A stretch of DNA of 64,000 nt, from the NCBI GenBank assembly GCA_022560025.1, contig JAFISE010000033.1:1-64000 (forward strand). The letters are read 5' to 3'. A program made the translations under genes and the position numbers. The stretch is from Stagonosporopsis chrysanthemi (lineage: Eukaryota > Ascomycota > Dothideomycetes > Pleosporales > Didymellaceae). Of the stretch, positions 32,332 to 43,166 are shown in pieces (the stretch's first letter is position 1; each line of letters starts with the position of its first letter). The notes beneath the pieces are model-generated. The model worked only from the letters and a program-made list of their open reading frames with translations, made no database searches and was not told where the DNA came from.

Positions 32332-33058
32332 GGAAGAGCAGCTGCAGTAGCTCGATGATGAGAATTAGATGGAGCGTGATGAGCCAGTCATCGACACAAC
32401 AGCCAAGATGCTGCTAACCAGGGGAGGCGAACTCGACGGGTGGACGTTGTGCCTGACAAGCACCAGACAATCGACGGGAGCTGTTTGCCATGGCGGCCTC
32501 GGGTTAGACAGAGGACAAATAAGCGACAAGAAGAACGCGACTAGTCTGGAGGTAGTGGCAGTAATGAAGAAGAAACAAGATGGCGACAGCACTCGATGCG
32601 ATTGATCGCACGCGAGCTGCGCCCTGAGAAGAGAAGGGTGGAGACGGGAGGCAGCGGAGAGGCTGGCGTCTGGCAGACAAAGCTAAGGGGGGCTACAGCA
32701 ATAGCCCAGTACAAAGGGGGGATACGAACAAGATGAGGCCGCGGCAGAAATAGCGAATACACTCACGAGGATGTTGAGTGTCCTGCGCTAGAGATGGAGA
32801 CAGGCGTGGAGAGATGAGGAGGTGTCGCGGCGGCCTCGCGGGCTGGAACGAGCCTAGTGCGGAACGCGTGAGGCAGGCACGGAGCACGGCAAGTGGGTCA
32901 GCAAACGTCCGCAAGAACGACCGAGGCATGGAGGCTCGATTAGAGCTCGCGGGATTACGTAGCCGCATCGCAAGACACAGACACAGACGCGAGTATAAGA
33001 TCATTCAATAGCCTGCTGTGCGCGTGCCTAGCGTTCGACAGTGTGCTTTTCCGCCAGT
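32332..33058. promoter_or_regulatory. Intergenic region between divergent ARS2 and TspO genes
   Basis: 727 bp between two start codons pointing outward, so both promoters lie here. No TATA box is obvious. Purine-rich blocks occur on the + strand about 32620-32700. Confidence 0.5.
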
Positions 33059-33719
33059 ATGACTGCGTACATTCCCTCCCTCACTCTTCCGAGCTTTCTA
33101 TTCGAGAATCCTGCTGCTGCAATCCTGCTGCCAGTGGCCTGCGGCACTGCAATTGGCTTTTCCATCAGCCGTGGGTAGTTCTGGAGGTACAGTTGATAGC
33201 ATCGTCACTAACAATTGATGGCAGCCTCCATCACTCAAGCTTCATACAAGGCTATAAGACAACCCCCCCTGCACCCTCCTGGCTGGGTCTTTGGGCCAGT
33301 ATGGACCACTCTCTATGCCACGATGGGCTACACTGCGTACCGAGCATGGACGACCGGCACCACCTCAATCAATCCTCACATTGCTGCGCTGGCTAAGCAA
33401 GGAGCAACTCTTTACTCGATCCAGCTGGCCCTCAATCTCATCTGGACACCTCTGTACTTCGGCCTCGGACGACCAATTGCAGCGACTGTCGATATCCTTG
33501 CGCTCGGCGGCACTGTTGGCTATCTCGCCTATATTTGGGGTCAAGTCGATCCTACGTGTGGGTGGTTGCTTGCACCCTACCTCGGCTGGGTCAGCTTTGC
33601 TACCTACCTCTGCGTGAGTGCTTTTCGTAAAATGAGTGATCACAATCTGACGAACATTCCAGGCGGGAAGCGGGTACCTGAACGACTGGAACTTCTCTAA
33701 GATGTGGAAAAAGGACTAA
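33059..33719 (+). CDS. tspO: TspO/MBR (translocator protein) family
   Basis: Five-helix membrane protein that binds tetrapyrroles and sterols; mitochondrial outer membrane in animals, less defined in fungi. Three exons (33059-33170, 33225-33613, 33663-33719) encode 185 residues. The first intron has a perfect CACTAAC branch site. Family signatures are visible: RQPPLHPPGWVFGPVWTTLY in the TM1-TM2 loop, ALNLIWTPLYFGLGRP in the TM3-TM4 region and the WLLAPYLGWVSFATYL segment in TM5. The C-terminus (YLNDWNFSKMWKKD) is typical, with NDWN replacing the usual LN...N. The donor of intron 1 is GTGGGT. It is head to head with ARS2. Confidence 0.93.
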
Positions 33720-34285
33720 ACAGTGGCAACCAACTACTGCAATCGTTGGTGGATACCTTTGAAGTTGTATTTTGTACCTGTATCGATTTTCGTCCCAGCT
33801 AATCTCAGCGGTGCATGTGTCCTACTATTATTAACTAACAATACAATGCTATTGCAATTATCTCAAAGACCATAAATTTCGTCCAGTGAACACCTCCGCA
33901 AATTGTGCTGCGCGCTGGACGATATCCCCGCTAATGCGTCCCCTGGCCCTGTCGGTGTTAGACCTCGTTCTTGTCTCATCTGCACTAGCGCCCCCGAGCG
34001 CATAGCTGTTAGTTGTCCTTTACTCAGCCCGGCATTGCAACGACCACGCGCCTCCTAGTTCACTTCTTCTTGTACAATGATATTGCTGCCACGGCATTGA
34101 TCTTGCCAGGCTTTTCACTCCTTAGATTCCCCTTAACCGGCAGCTGCAACTGCGTTTGCAACTGTAGACTCGGCGCACGATCGAGACATTTGCCTGTGCT
34201 ACATTCACCTCCGCGGTCTCAGGCCCACGTTCTACAGCCCTGAATACCCCTTCGATCTCGACTGCTTGCAGTGCAGCTTGCAGAG
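33720..34285. other. Intergenic gap
   Basis: 566 bp between tandem rightward genes; terminator side of tspO and promoter of ERV46. No coding signal seen. Confidence 0.5.
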
Positions 34286-35742
34286 ATGCCTCCTAAGTCT
34301 GCCTTCACGCGCCTCGACGCCTTCACGAAAACCGTCGAAGATGCCCGCGTTCGCACAACGTCCGGAGGAATTGTCACAATAGTCAGCTTGCTGGTCATCT
34401 TATGGTTGACACTGGGCGAGTGGGCGGACTACAGGCGGGTGATAGTCCGTCCTGAGTTGGTTGTGGACAAGGGCAGAGGCGAGCGCATGGAAATCAGCTT
34501 GAATGTTACGTTTCCGCGCATGCCTTGCGAGCTGCTGACCCTCGATATCATGGATGTATCTGGCGAGTTGCAAATGGGTGTCGCCCACGGTATCAACAAG
34601 GTGCGATTGAGTCCCGAGAAGGAGGGCAGCAAGGAAATTGAGACCAAGGCTCTTAATCTGTAAGTTCGTTTCCTCACATTACGCGGCAGCAGTAGCAGCA
34701 GCAGTAGCAGCAGCAGTAGCAGCATGGAACAGGGCATAACTAACGTCTGTGACAGACACAGAGACGAAGCCTCCCACCTTGCCCCTGACTACTGCGGCGA
34801 ATGCTATGGCGCACCTGCCCCCACCAACGCACAGAAGGCTGGCTGCTGTAACACGTGTGACGAAGTACGCGACGCCTATGCCTCCGTATCATGGTCTTTC
34901 GGCCGCGGCGAGGGAGTCGAGCAGTGCGAGCGCGAGCACTACGCTGAACACCTCGACGCACAGCGCCAGGAGGGTTGCCGCCTTGAGGGCAGCATCAAGG
35001 TCAACAAGGTCATCGGCAACTTCCACATTGCCCCTGGCAAGTCATTCTCGAACGGCAATCTGCATGTACATGACTTGGAGAACTACTTCAAGGACGAGTA
35101 TGCGCACACCTTCACCCACAAGATTCATCATCTCCGTTTTGGCCCCCAGCTGAGCGTCAGTGCCGTAGAGAACATGGCGAAGAACAACCTGGCAACAGGC
35201 CCAGGAGGCTGGACGAACCACCACATCAACCCTCTGGATGGCACCGATCAGCACACAGATGAGAAGGCTTTTAACTACATGTATTTCGTCAAGGTCGTCT
35301 CTACAGCCTACCTGCCGCTTGGCTGGGAGAAGGAGGCCCCTCACCCTTCACGTGACGATATCGGTGCGACCATTGAGGGGAGCTACAAGGGAAGCATTGA
35401 GACACATCAGTACTCTGTCACAAGCCACAAGAGGAGTCTCCAAGGCGGTACAGATGAACAGGAGGGCCACAAGGAACGCATCCATGCTCGAGGCGGCATC
35501 CCGGGTGTCTTCTTCTCATACGTAAGTCTTCAACGCCAATCCAGCTGTAGTGAACAAGACTGATCATGGAACAGGACATTTCGCCAATGAAGGTCATCAA
35601 CCGCGAAGTACGCGACAAGTCTTTCTCCGGCTTCCTCGTCGGTCTGTGTGCAGTCATTGGCGGCACACTTACAGTGGCCGCTGCAATTGACCGTGCGCTC
35701 TACGAGGGCGTCAACAAGATCAAGAAGATACACTCGAACTAG
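34286..35742 (+). CDS. ERV46: ER-Golgi cargo receptor ERV46 (ERGIC3)
   Basis: COPII-vesicle membrane protein that works with Erv41 to retrieve ER residents and carry cargo between ER and Golgi. Three exons (34286-34659, 34756-35521, 35575-35742) encode 435 residues, typical of the family. The order is: short cytosolic N-terminus (FTRLDAFTKTVEDARVRT), TM1 at about residues 31-50, a large lumenal beta-rich domain, and TM2 near the C-terminus (about 395-418). The lumenal domain carries the diagnostic Cys-rich block CGECYGA...AGCCNTCDEVRDAY and the IHARGGIPGVFFSYDISP element before TM2. The C-terminus ends KKIHSN; the KK could act in COPI retrieval. Intron 1 contains a triplet-based repeat. Confidence 0.95.
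34686..34723 (+). repeat. AGC/AGT microsatellite in ERV46 intron 1
   Basis: About three copies of a 12-base unit made of AGC and AGT triplets lie shortly after the donor of the first ERV46 intron. It accounts for the intron being longer (96 nt) than its neighbours. Confidence 0.85.
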
Positions 35743-36441
35743 TTGCATGATGACCATCTTTGGTGCATCTTCGGCCATGCTTGAGTCGGCACGTGCTCGT
35801 GGCTTGTGAGCTTGGAGTTCAGGTGTATAGGTTTGCAATTTGACTTTGGCGACGCGTTAGCTTGATGGGCTTAGATCTATGAATCTGTCAACAACTGAAG
35901 GACCTCTGGAGCTGAGCGGAAAAGCCGGCTTGTTAAATCTAGTCTCAAGCGCATATGTAGAAGAAATGCATATACTTGTTCAGACAACAGAAGAGTTTGC
36001 CCTTATTTTGCTAGGCAGCAACATGGAGCGCTGCCTGGATTGCCTTCTTGCCTGACGAATCGATTTTTCGTTTCAAAGGGTGACTGAGAATTATGGCTCA
36101 TCGTGCAGCGGACAATAGGGGTCAATAATAGTTTTTGCTCACCAAAAACAATACCACGGTACGTCGAGGTGAAAGGGTCCATTTGTAAGGATTCTCATGC
36201 ATGCAGCCAATCAAAAGCTATTGCTGACCGCTGTGCACAGACATTGTCATCAAGTGCGCTAGTTTCGACATAAAACCTACTCTCTCCCTCTCGATTCCGG
36301 TGGCACATCTCACGCTCCAACAACTCACTCTCGTATAAATCATATTGCAACGCTGTTAACTCACCTTGCTTCCCCAGCAAAAGATCATTGTCGAACATAT
36401 TACAAAAAAGCATCACTTCTTTTCCACGTCAAAGACAGATT
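35743..36441. other. Intergenic gap upstream of Mex67-like gene
   Basis: About 700 bp between tandem rightward genes. AT-rich compared with flanks. A CT-rich stretch at about 36283-36295 may lie near the transcription start of the next gene. No coding signal. Confidence 0.5.
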
Positions 36442-37329
36442 ATGTCCGCACCTCGAGGAGGAGGAGGACGTGGCCGGGGGCGTGGACGAGGTCGCGGTCG
36501 TGGAGACTACTACACACCCAATAACGGCCAAGATCAGAGTCAGCCTCAGCAGCAGCCAGAACCGGAACGAGCAGCAGCAACGACCAACACCGTCGAACTT
36601 CTCAAAGGGTTCATAAGCCGACGCTACGATGCTTCCACCAAATTATTGAACTTCTCAACCATCGCCAACGACGAGGAAGTCGCAAAGAGCGGGATGTTCC
36701 GACAAGAGTCAACTCAGAAAAAGTTCTTCCCAGCACTCATGGTCATCTGCGATGAGATGCTCGAGACTCGAGAAGCCAAAGAGGCGGCTATCGAAAGCGT
36801 CACATTGTGCGGCAACAATATTACAAACCTCAACGTGGTTTTCGATCTATGCAAGACCCTGAACCACATCAAAAACCTTGATCTGAGCGGTAACGCCTTG
36901 CACTCTGTTAATGCACTCAAGCCATGGAAAGGTCGTTTCCGAAAGTTGGAACATCTGATCATCGACCCCTTCAGCAGCATCGGCTGGGAGGAAGAAATCA
37001 CAGCTTGGTTCCCAAAGCTGAAGATCCTGAACGGAACCCAGGTCCGCGTCGACAAACCTGCTGCAGGCGATGCAAGCATGGTTACAGACGCGCCAATGTC
37101 CGCAACCCCCCCACCAATGGCCGACACATCCGTACCACCGGTAGTACCAGGATCAGCACCGGCACTCGACCAACAAAAGGAGGAAATGGTCACCTACGTC
37201 CAGCAAGCGACAAATCTCAAACGCGACTTCGCGATTCAATGCTTGGAAGCGGGCGCTTGGGACCTCAACCGCGCAGGGGAGTTGTTCACACAAAGCCAGC
37301 CGAATCTACCTCCAGATGCGTACAATTAG
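36442..37329 (+). CDS. Mex67/TAP-like protein without the NTF2-like domain
   Basis: Related to the mRNA export receptor Mex67, but short: 295 residues against about 600-700 for the canonical protein. It has an N-terminal RGG-type region (residues about 4-22), then the Mex67 leucine-rich-repeat block (about 45-215; LLKGFISRRYDASTKLLNFS, KKFFPALMVICDEML, IKNLDLSGNALHSVNALKPW, WFPKLKILNGTQV). After a P/A/M-rich linker it goes straight to a UBA-like TAP-C domain at the C-terminus (EEMVTYVQQATNLKRDFAIQ, then CLEAGAWDLNRAGELF). The NTF2-like domain that binds Mtr2 is absent, as is a clear N-terminal RNA-binding fold. The frame is uninterrupted, so this is not obviously a decayed gene. The ATG at 36442 follows an AC-rich leader and is preferred over an in-frame ATG at 36388. 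Confidence 0.82.
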   Translation: MSAPRGGGGRGRGRGRGRGRGDYYTPNNGQDQSQPQQQPEPERAAATTNTVELLKGFISRRYDASTKLLNFSTIANDEEVAKSGMFRQESTQKKFFPALMVICDEMLETREAKEAAIESVTLCGNNITNLNVVFDLCKTLNHIKNLDLSGNALHSVNALKPWKGRFRKLEHLIIDPFSSIGWEEEITAWFPKLKILNGTQVRVDKPAAGDASMVTDAPMSATPPPMADTSVPPVVPGSAPALDQQKEEMVTYVQQATNLKRDFAIQCLEAGAWDLNRAGELFTQSQPNLPPDAYN

Positions 37330-37892
37330 GAGTTGTATGAGTCGAGGATGATGGAGGTCTGCTGAGCAGGCTACGACGGAAAGAAAATAATCATGGGTCA
37401 GAGAAGCAGAGTCACGGATCTTGTTCGACTTTATCGTTTCTGTTTATTGCATAGCGGGTCAAAGTCAGCTACGCGGAACGTTCGGGTTTGCTGGACGAAT
37501 CGGAATTGTATGTATCAAATGCGGAACCTATGTTCAGATCGAGAGTAGAAAGCAATTGATCTAACCCTACTACTCTCTGTGTTCACTTCTGCATGTTCCA
37601 GTAAGCCGCCAAGACATATGGTTTGTGTCGGCGTTTTTCTCTACGCTATAAGCATGTGGGTGAGGGTAGAACGAAGGTGGCGTCTTATTTGTTTGTTCTT
37701 CTGGTTGACCTGTTGGTGCCAGCGCACATGAACCGTCCAAGCAGTTGTTCACCATACAATTCAACGTCCCGACCATCAACAAAAGTTTGTTTCATCCAAT
37801 CTCCATCAACCTGAACACGAGCTCAACAACAACGTATATATGCCTTCGTTCTCGGTACCGACTAACATGCTTGCAGGCCGTTGCACACCCAG
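37330..37892. other. Intergenic gap
   Basis: About 560 bp between the Mex67-like gene and a degraded 2EXR-like remnant. Nothing supported. Confidence 0.5.
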
Positions 37893-38226
37893 ATGCAGTC
37901 ACCTCTCCGCCTTTCACCTGAGCTGCGAAACAGCAATCTATGCATACACTCTTGCCAGCTTCCGTATAAGCTTAAACAACGGATGATCTACGAAGAAATG
38001 GTCTTTCTCTCAAAAGCGCCAGTCGGATCTTCACCAACGTCTCGCAGACTTCTGGTGGAGAGACTTTGTGACCGTGATTGCTATGTACCGACAGAATCAC
38101 TGTGAGACCTTGACTCTGCCGTTCGTTCTGAGTACGTTTGAAGGGAAGTCAAGCACTGTCTTTCGTTCCCCTACACATCGTTTTCCCCGGCCTAGAGACG
38201 GCATTTGCAGCAACCGCACACATTGA
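37893..38226 (+). pseudogene. Degraded 2EXR/F-box-like gene
   Basis: The start MQSPLRLSPELRNS matches the SPLLRLPPEIRNRIY opening of the intact gene at 39.9 kb. The match continues (IYAYTLAS against IYRYALAL) only after a shift of reading frame near 37940, and the second frame meets an in-frame TGA near 37985 before staying open to 38226 (passing through LHQRLADFWWRDFVTVIAMY). At least one frameshift and one stop are therefore needed, which marks a pseudogene, unless unusual introns remove them. The family is common in Pezizomycotina and expands by local duplication. Confidence 0.55.
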
Positions 38227-38794
38227 TGTCATGCTGAGACCAGACGAGCTTCTTCAGGCCATCAAGGATGCCCCATGACAATTAACGAAGGCTCTATCGA
38301 AAATGTAAGGCGTAAGATACATCGTCACCCTGGAGTGGAGGAACCTGTACAATATAGGCGCAGCGCACCAAAGATTGCACACACGTCTTAGGAGGCGCTT
38401 TGTGAATGATTTCAAACAGCGCACAGCTGAGATCAATTTCAGATTTCTCCGTATAAGGAACAGAATGAGGGGCTCTGAAGGACGCCCGGATCGACAGGTC
38501 AATTCTCTTGAAGACCACATCTTAGATTAGCTTCTGTGCTTGCTCGATTGATAATGCTTCATTTCTGCCATAACATTGAAACAAATTCACCAACGTTTGC
38601 CTCTCATTCGATGATGTCAGACAGTCTTTCACTGCTCTTTTGACCCGCCGCCAAACCAAATATTACGCTGCTCCCTTAGCGCACACCAACGATCCAGACA
38701 CAACCGTACGACTCGACCAAGCCGCCAGTCCGGGCCTGATCCTGTACTCGCCACAGATGAATCCAGCAGCTATGAACCCAGAAGCTATATAGGA
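38227..38794. other. Spacer in the 2EXR-like cluster
   Basis: About 570 bp. A + strand frame at about 38355-38528 (with FVNDFKQRTAEINFRFLRIR) stays open to a stop and might be further debris of the degraded gene; too weak to call. Confidence 0.4.
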
Positions 38795-39461
38795 ATGACT
38801 ACGCTCCTGCTCCCCTGCACACCGTTGATTCAAAGTCTCAAACACAGCAACCTCCGCAACCAGCGAGATTCACCTCTCCTGCGCCTACCTGCAGAGCTCC
38901 GAATCAAAATCTACAAGTACGCCTTCGGAGGCCATGATTTCATACTTTACCCCCGTGGCTTCAACGCGTGGATTATCAAAGACGAAGACAAACCCATCAG
39001 CGCGAAAGTTGGCCTGTTTCCACTTCTGAGAACCTGCCGATTCATTCACAACGACGCCCGCAACGTCTGCGTCACCACAAACACCTTCATCGTACGCGAG
39101 ACAAAGGGTCACAGCCTCGGATTTGCTCATCTAGGTCTGCGAACTCGAGGGTTGAGCATCCGGCACGATAGAGATCCGCGTTTCCGCGCTTGATGTTCGC
39201 ATGGCTCGTGGCCTGAGTTACTACCGTCTGAAGATGGTCACCTTAATTGAGCTCAAAGGCGTGGAGTGCGTGAAGGTAGCGTTCTTACCTGACATAGCTA
39301 CTGCCTCTGGTGTTGGGGTTGAATCTGCGAGCCTCAAGACGGCTATGGCGATGATGGAGGCTGAGTACTTGCATGAAGGACAGCGTGTGAAGTTCGTGAA
39401 GGTGCCTCCACCAAAGCCCAAACTTTTGTTTGGACGGTTCCCGGGACAGGGCGATGACTGA
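38795..39461 (+). CDS. 2EXR/F-box-like protein, two-exon model or frameshifted
   Basis: Opens with LLRLPAELRIKIYKYAFGG, the motif that starts 2EXR/F-box-like proteins of Pezizomycotina, then a hydrophobic block with LLRTCRFIHNDARNV. The first frame ends at 39193, and a second frame starting upstream of 39201 carries the expected C-terminal part (VTLIELKGVECVKVAFLPD). Joining 38795-39091 to 39174-39461 over an 82-nt intron (GTACGC...GAG) keeps frame and gives 194 residues, near the 203 of the neighbouring copy. The donor is weak and no good branch site is seen, so a frameshift mutation near 39150 is the alternative. Function of the family is unknown; a substrate-adaptor role is only guessed from the F-box resemblance. 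Confidence 0.45.
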
Positions 39462-39859
39462 AGGTCTTGAATCATCAGTTCACACTGGACGAAAGTTTCA
39501 CAGACTTCATATCCTAGTGATCATACCCGAGATACAACGTATTGAATGGGTGCACACTTTCACAAGCCGATAGCAACAATAACATGTCTGCAGAAAAGAA
39601 GATGATGCCTTGACCTTTAAGAACACTTTACTTCACGTGCTGTCAACTTCGCACAAAAGTCATACGTAATACCCAGCATAGAACTTTCCTGGCGCGTCTA
39701 ATTGTTTACCGTTTGCATGTTAATCATCTGTACGCGTGTCGCGTCACCAGACGTGTTGTTACCTTCACCTTCAGCTTCGCGCTAACGCGAAGCCCATAGC
39801 TTGCAAAACTTTGACTCGCATCTTCTCTCAAGCTCCTACATCACTCGCTACAGCCGACC

Positions 39860-40531
39860 ATGGATAATGAGGCCATGTAAGTTTAAAACAGCATCATGTA
39901 CGCACTGTGTACGCCCTTGACTGACTTGCTGTCAAGCACCCAGCGCAATCAAGTCGCGTCGCCACTACTACGTCTGCCGCCGGAAATTCGCAACCGCATT
40001 TATCGATACGCGCTCGCGCTAGATGAAGTGATTGAGGTGCATCCTTTATCATATCACGCAGCTTTTAGAACTCAGGCTGACCCGGAGTTTTACCCCGTCT
40101 TGGACTTGGAAGCACTACCCGATGACAAAGAATACAACCTCATACTCCAACTTGTATGTCGTCAGTTTCGTCATGAGATTGGCGATCTGTTCTTTCGATT
40201 GAACACTTTCAAGTTCATAGAGTGCACGGAAGGCGATTTCGATGTCTGGTGTCTGAGACGTCCCAGCTGGTTGGCCAAGATCAAGAATGTAATGTTCTCT
40301 GTTATCAAGTGCTGTGAGGAACAAGAGGAGATCGAAACAGCTTTCGTCGAATCTGTGTTAGATCAGGTGCGGTTCTTGAACAAACTTCACTGCCTGACGC
40401 AATGTACCATCGAGACAACTGAATGCTGCGTCCGCGAAGTAGTCTGGGCCCACGCTTTGGCCGAGATTAAGAGGGCATTCAGCACTGGTCGAGTGGACTC
40501 AGAAGTGAAAGTTATTTATATCAGAGACTGA
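39860..40531 (+). CDS. 2EXR/F-box-like protein (intact copy)
   Basis: Function unknown. The core motif SPLLRLPPEIRNRIYRYAL is at the N-terminus, followed by an LQLVCRQFRHEIGDLFFRLN block typical of this fungal family, and a C-terminal helical part (WAHALAEIKRAFSTG). The preferred model has exon 1 at 39860-39876 (MDNEA plus two bases) and exon 2 at 39937-40531, joined across a 60-nt intron with a perfect GTAAGT donor and a CTGAC branch site, for 203 residues. An unspliced ATG at 39896 gives 211 residues with the same core and cannot be excluded. Third in a local row of related sequences. Confidence 0.72.
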
Positions 40532-41523
40532 TCACCAAGCGTCTATCATAATCGTGCAGTCAGAAGGATACTGAGACCGCTGTTGGATCCACAGACATGG
40601 CGAAAAGAGATATCCACATGAGAGACAGGGGAGACACACGCGGTTGTTCATCGTTTAAACACTATTAGTTGTCCAGGGCTCTTTTATATAAGTTGAATTG
40701 AAGCGGCCTTCTAAGTTCGTTCATTGCAATGTAACAGCTAATATCATAAGCGGACTATCCTGTGTTTGGGACCCTACTGCAAGCTATTCATGGAACACCT
40801 GCAACCCTACCTATGCAGGGCAATAAAACAGGCAATAACCACTAATTATCAAGCTGAATGCTTGTATGCCGGGATATGCTATCAGCCAATGTATCTTCGT
40901 ATCAATTTGAGAATCCAAGGAGAAGCCTCACCTACTGCCCCACATGCAAGCTGGTCAAGAGCTCGACTTTTGTACCATCTCAAATTGAAGATATTAGAGT
41001 ATGGACCTTCTCTTGTCGCACCTTCCCGTCAGCCAATTGTACCACGCGGCTGACATGGTCAACACTTCTTCACGTTCCCGAGCCGCGTACATACACTAGC
41101 ATCTCGTGCAGCATGCTTGTCCATGGTGCTTGTTGAGCTTATCGATCGCAGACCGGTTTGATCTCGAGATGTCGAGGATTGGTTTTGTAGGGTTTGAACA
41201 GAAGTTGACTTCAAGTTCATGTTCGCCTGAGATGAGCATCGCGTTTTGATGTGGATGAGCCATTTTTTGGGATGGTTTTGTTGTAGATTCGTAGGAGAGC
41301 AACGGACGGTGGGCTGTTACATTGTAGCTACGGCCTGAGTAAGAAGGTGCATTATGCTCGCTAGTCAGTTGCCTCCCGAAGGCGTTATAGACGACGGAAG
41401 TCAGGCATGTGGCAGTGGAGACACGTCTGCTCTATGAAAAAGCTGCAATCACGTTGTATCATACTCAGGTATTCAGTCTCGCACTGTATGCGCTACGCCT
41501 TATATGCCTGTCGTTGGCCGTCT
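40532..41523. other. Intergenic region, convergent
   Basis: About 1 kb, AT-rich compared with the rest of the window, between the ends of two convergent genes. No coding or RNA gene supported. Confidence 0.5.
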
Positions 41524-43166
41524 CTAATTGAATGTGATCTCGCACCGATGCGCCTTTGGCGCAATCAAGAAGAAGTTCTCAAACTCCATGCTCTCGGGCG
41601 TCGTGCTCGCCGCTAGCTTCACCCCAACCATCTCCCGGAACATGAAAGCTACCGCGTATCGTAACTCCATGCGTGCAAGATGAATGCCAATGCACGACCG
41701 TGCACCAGCACCAAATGGGTGGAAGGCCGTCTTAGCGGCGGGTGAGAGGGCTTCGGCTGCATAGCCTTCTTTTGAGGAGATCCAGCGGTATGGGTTGAAG
41801 CTGCGGAAGTTACAATGAGAGGCATTTCGAAGGTTAAATAGGGAATACTTACGTCAAGGGATCATTCCAGATGTTGGGGTCACGGTGGAAAGTGTAGGCT
41901 TGCGTGTCGACGGTGACGCCTTGAGGAATGTAAAGGCCTGAGAATTTGGTGCCGCCCTGAGGCACAACTCGAGGAAGACTGCTGGGGGCTGCGCCGTAAA
42001 GTCGGAGGGTCTCTTCGATGACTGCGTTGAGTAGAGGGAGATTGATCAGATCGTTCTCGGTGAAGCCTTCTCCAAGTGCAGCAACCTCTGTTTCTAGAGC
42101 AGATTGGAGCTCGGGACGCTGAAGGACAGCCCATGTAAGGTAAGTCAAAGTCACTCCGGTGGTATCAGTACCGGCGATAATGACGTTCATAGCCTCGATT
42201 TTAACGTCCATGTCGTCAATGTGCCCGTCACCTTCTTTCTCGCAGTCTTCTATGACTTTGGCGAATATGTTGGCTTCTCCCTTGCGAGATCGTGCCATTT
42301 CTGCTGCTCGGCCAGCACCTTGAATGATGTATTCGTTGGCGTTGAACATCTCCTGCACAGCAGTGATGGGAACGAATCTCAATAAGCGGAGGAAAGGCAT
42401 TTCGACCATGATACCGGCACCCATGGTGAGCTTCTTGAGCACGCGAAGGAACTGATTTTGCTACAAGCATGTCAGTAGAGTATTGTATCTCGTGTGATAG
42501 CACTTACGTGTCCTGTCTCCAGCATACCAAATGACTCTCCAAAAGCCAGATGAGCGCTAACATCAGAGGCAAGCAGCATCCACCAGTTGTAGACATCAGC
42601 AGAACTCTTCAAGGCATCTGCCTTGATCTTGTTGACGGCAAGAAGTGCCTTCTCTCTGACAGTCGACTCCCAGTTCTCGACAAGGTAGGTTCTACTGAAA
42701 GAACGGGACAACAGCTTTCTTCGGGGCCCATGCTCCCGAGGGTCGAGCATGGTGAAGACACCTGCCTTGGGGAAGTTGGCCAACCGCAAGTACCACTCGC
42801 TCTTCATGTACTTTGTGCCAATCTTGTGGATCTCTTTGAAGGCATCAAGGTCTGCAACGCCAACCTCGTTGGGCGACAATCGAACAACAGGACCATACTG
42901 CTTGTGAAGAGAGTCAATGTAGAAGATCCTTTGCCCAGTGACAACTGCTCGCTTCAATCCGAGATGTGTGAAGCGAGTGTACCAAGGTCCGGGCAAGTGT
43001 CTTGTAGGGCACGTGAGCCCCACATAGAGGAACTGGCATGGTCAGCTTACAGCGCGGCGGAAGGATCGGTGGATCGTACTCGGAGGGTAACAAGCGTAAG
43101 GCACAACACAGTGAAATGCACGGGGTTGAATCCGCCAGGGGTCGCATCTTTTGCTGATAGAATCAT
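41524..43166 (-). CDS. Cytochrome P450 monooxygenase
   Basis: Membrane-anchored haem-thiolate oxidase of the ER; substrate unknown. Four exons (43166-43080, 43032-42508, 42460-41853, 41800-41524) encode 498 residues. The N-terminal anchor ends in the Pro-rich hinge (RHLPGPWYTRFTHLGLKR). Then come YGPVVRLSPNEV, the I-helix (AGTDTTGVTLTY), the ExxR helix (EETLRLYG) and the haem loop FGAGARSCIG with the axial Cys at residue 443. The overall style resembles the isotrichodermin C-15 hydroxylase-like fungal P450s. The first exon was chosen because a 47-nt intron (GTACGA...CAG, CTGAC branch) joins it in frame to the hinge; an ATG further upstream is out of frame. The neighbours are not biosynthetic genes. 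Confidence 0.92.
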
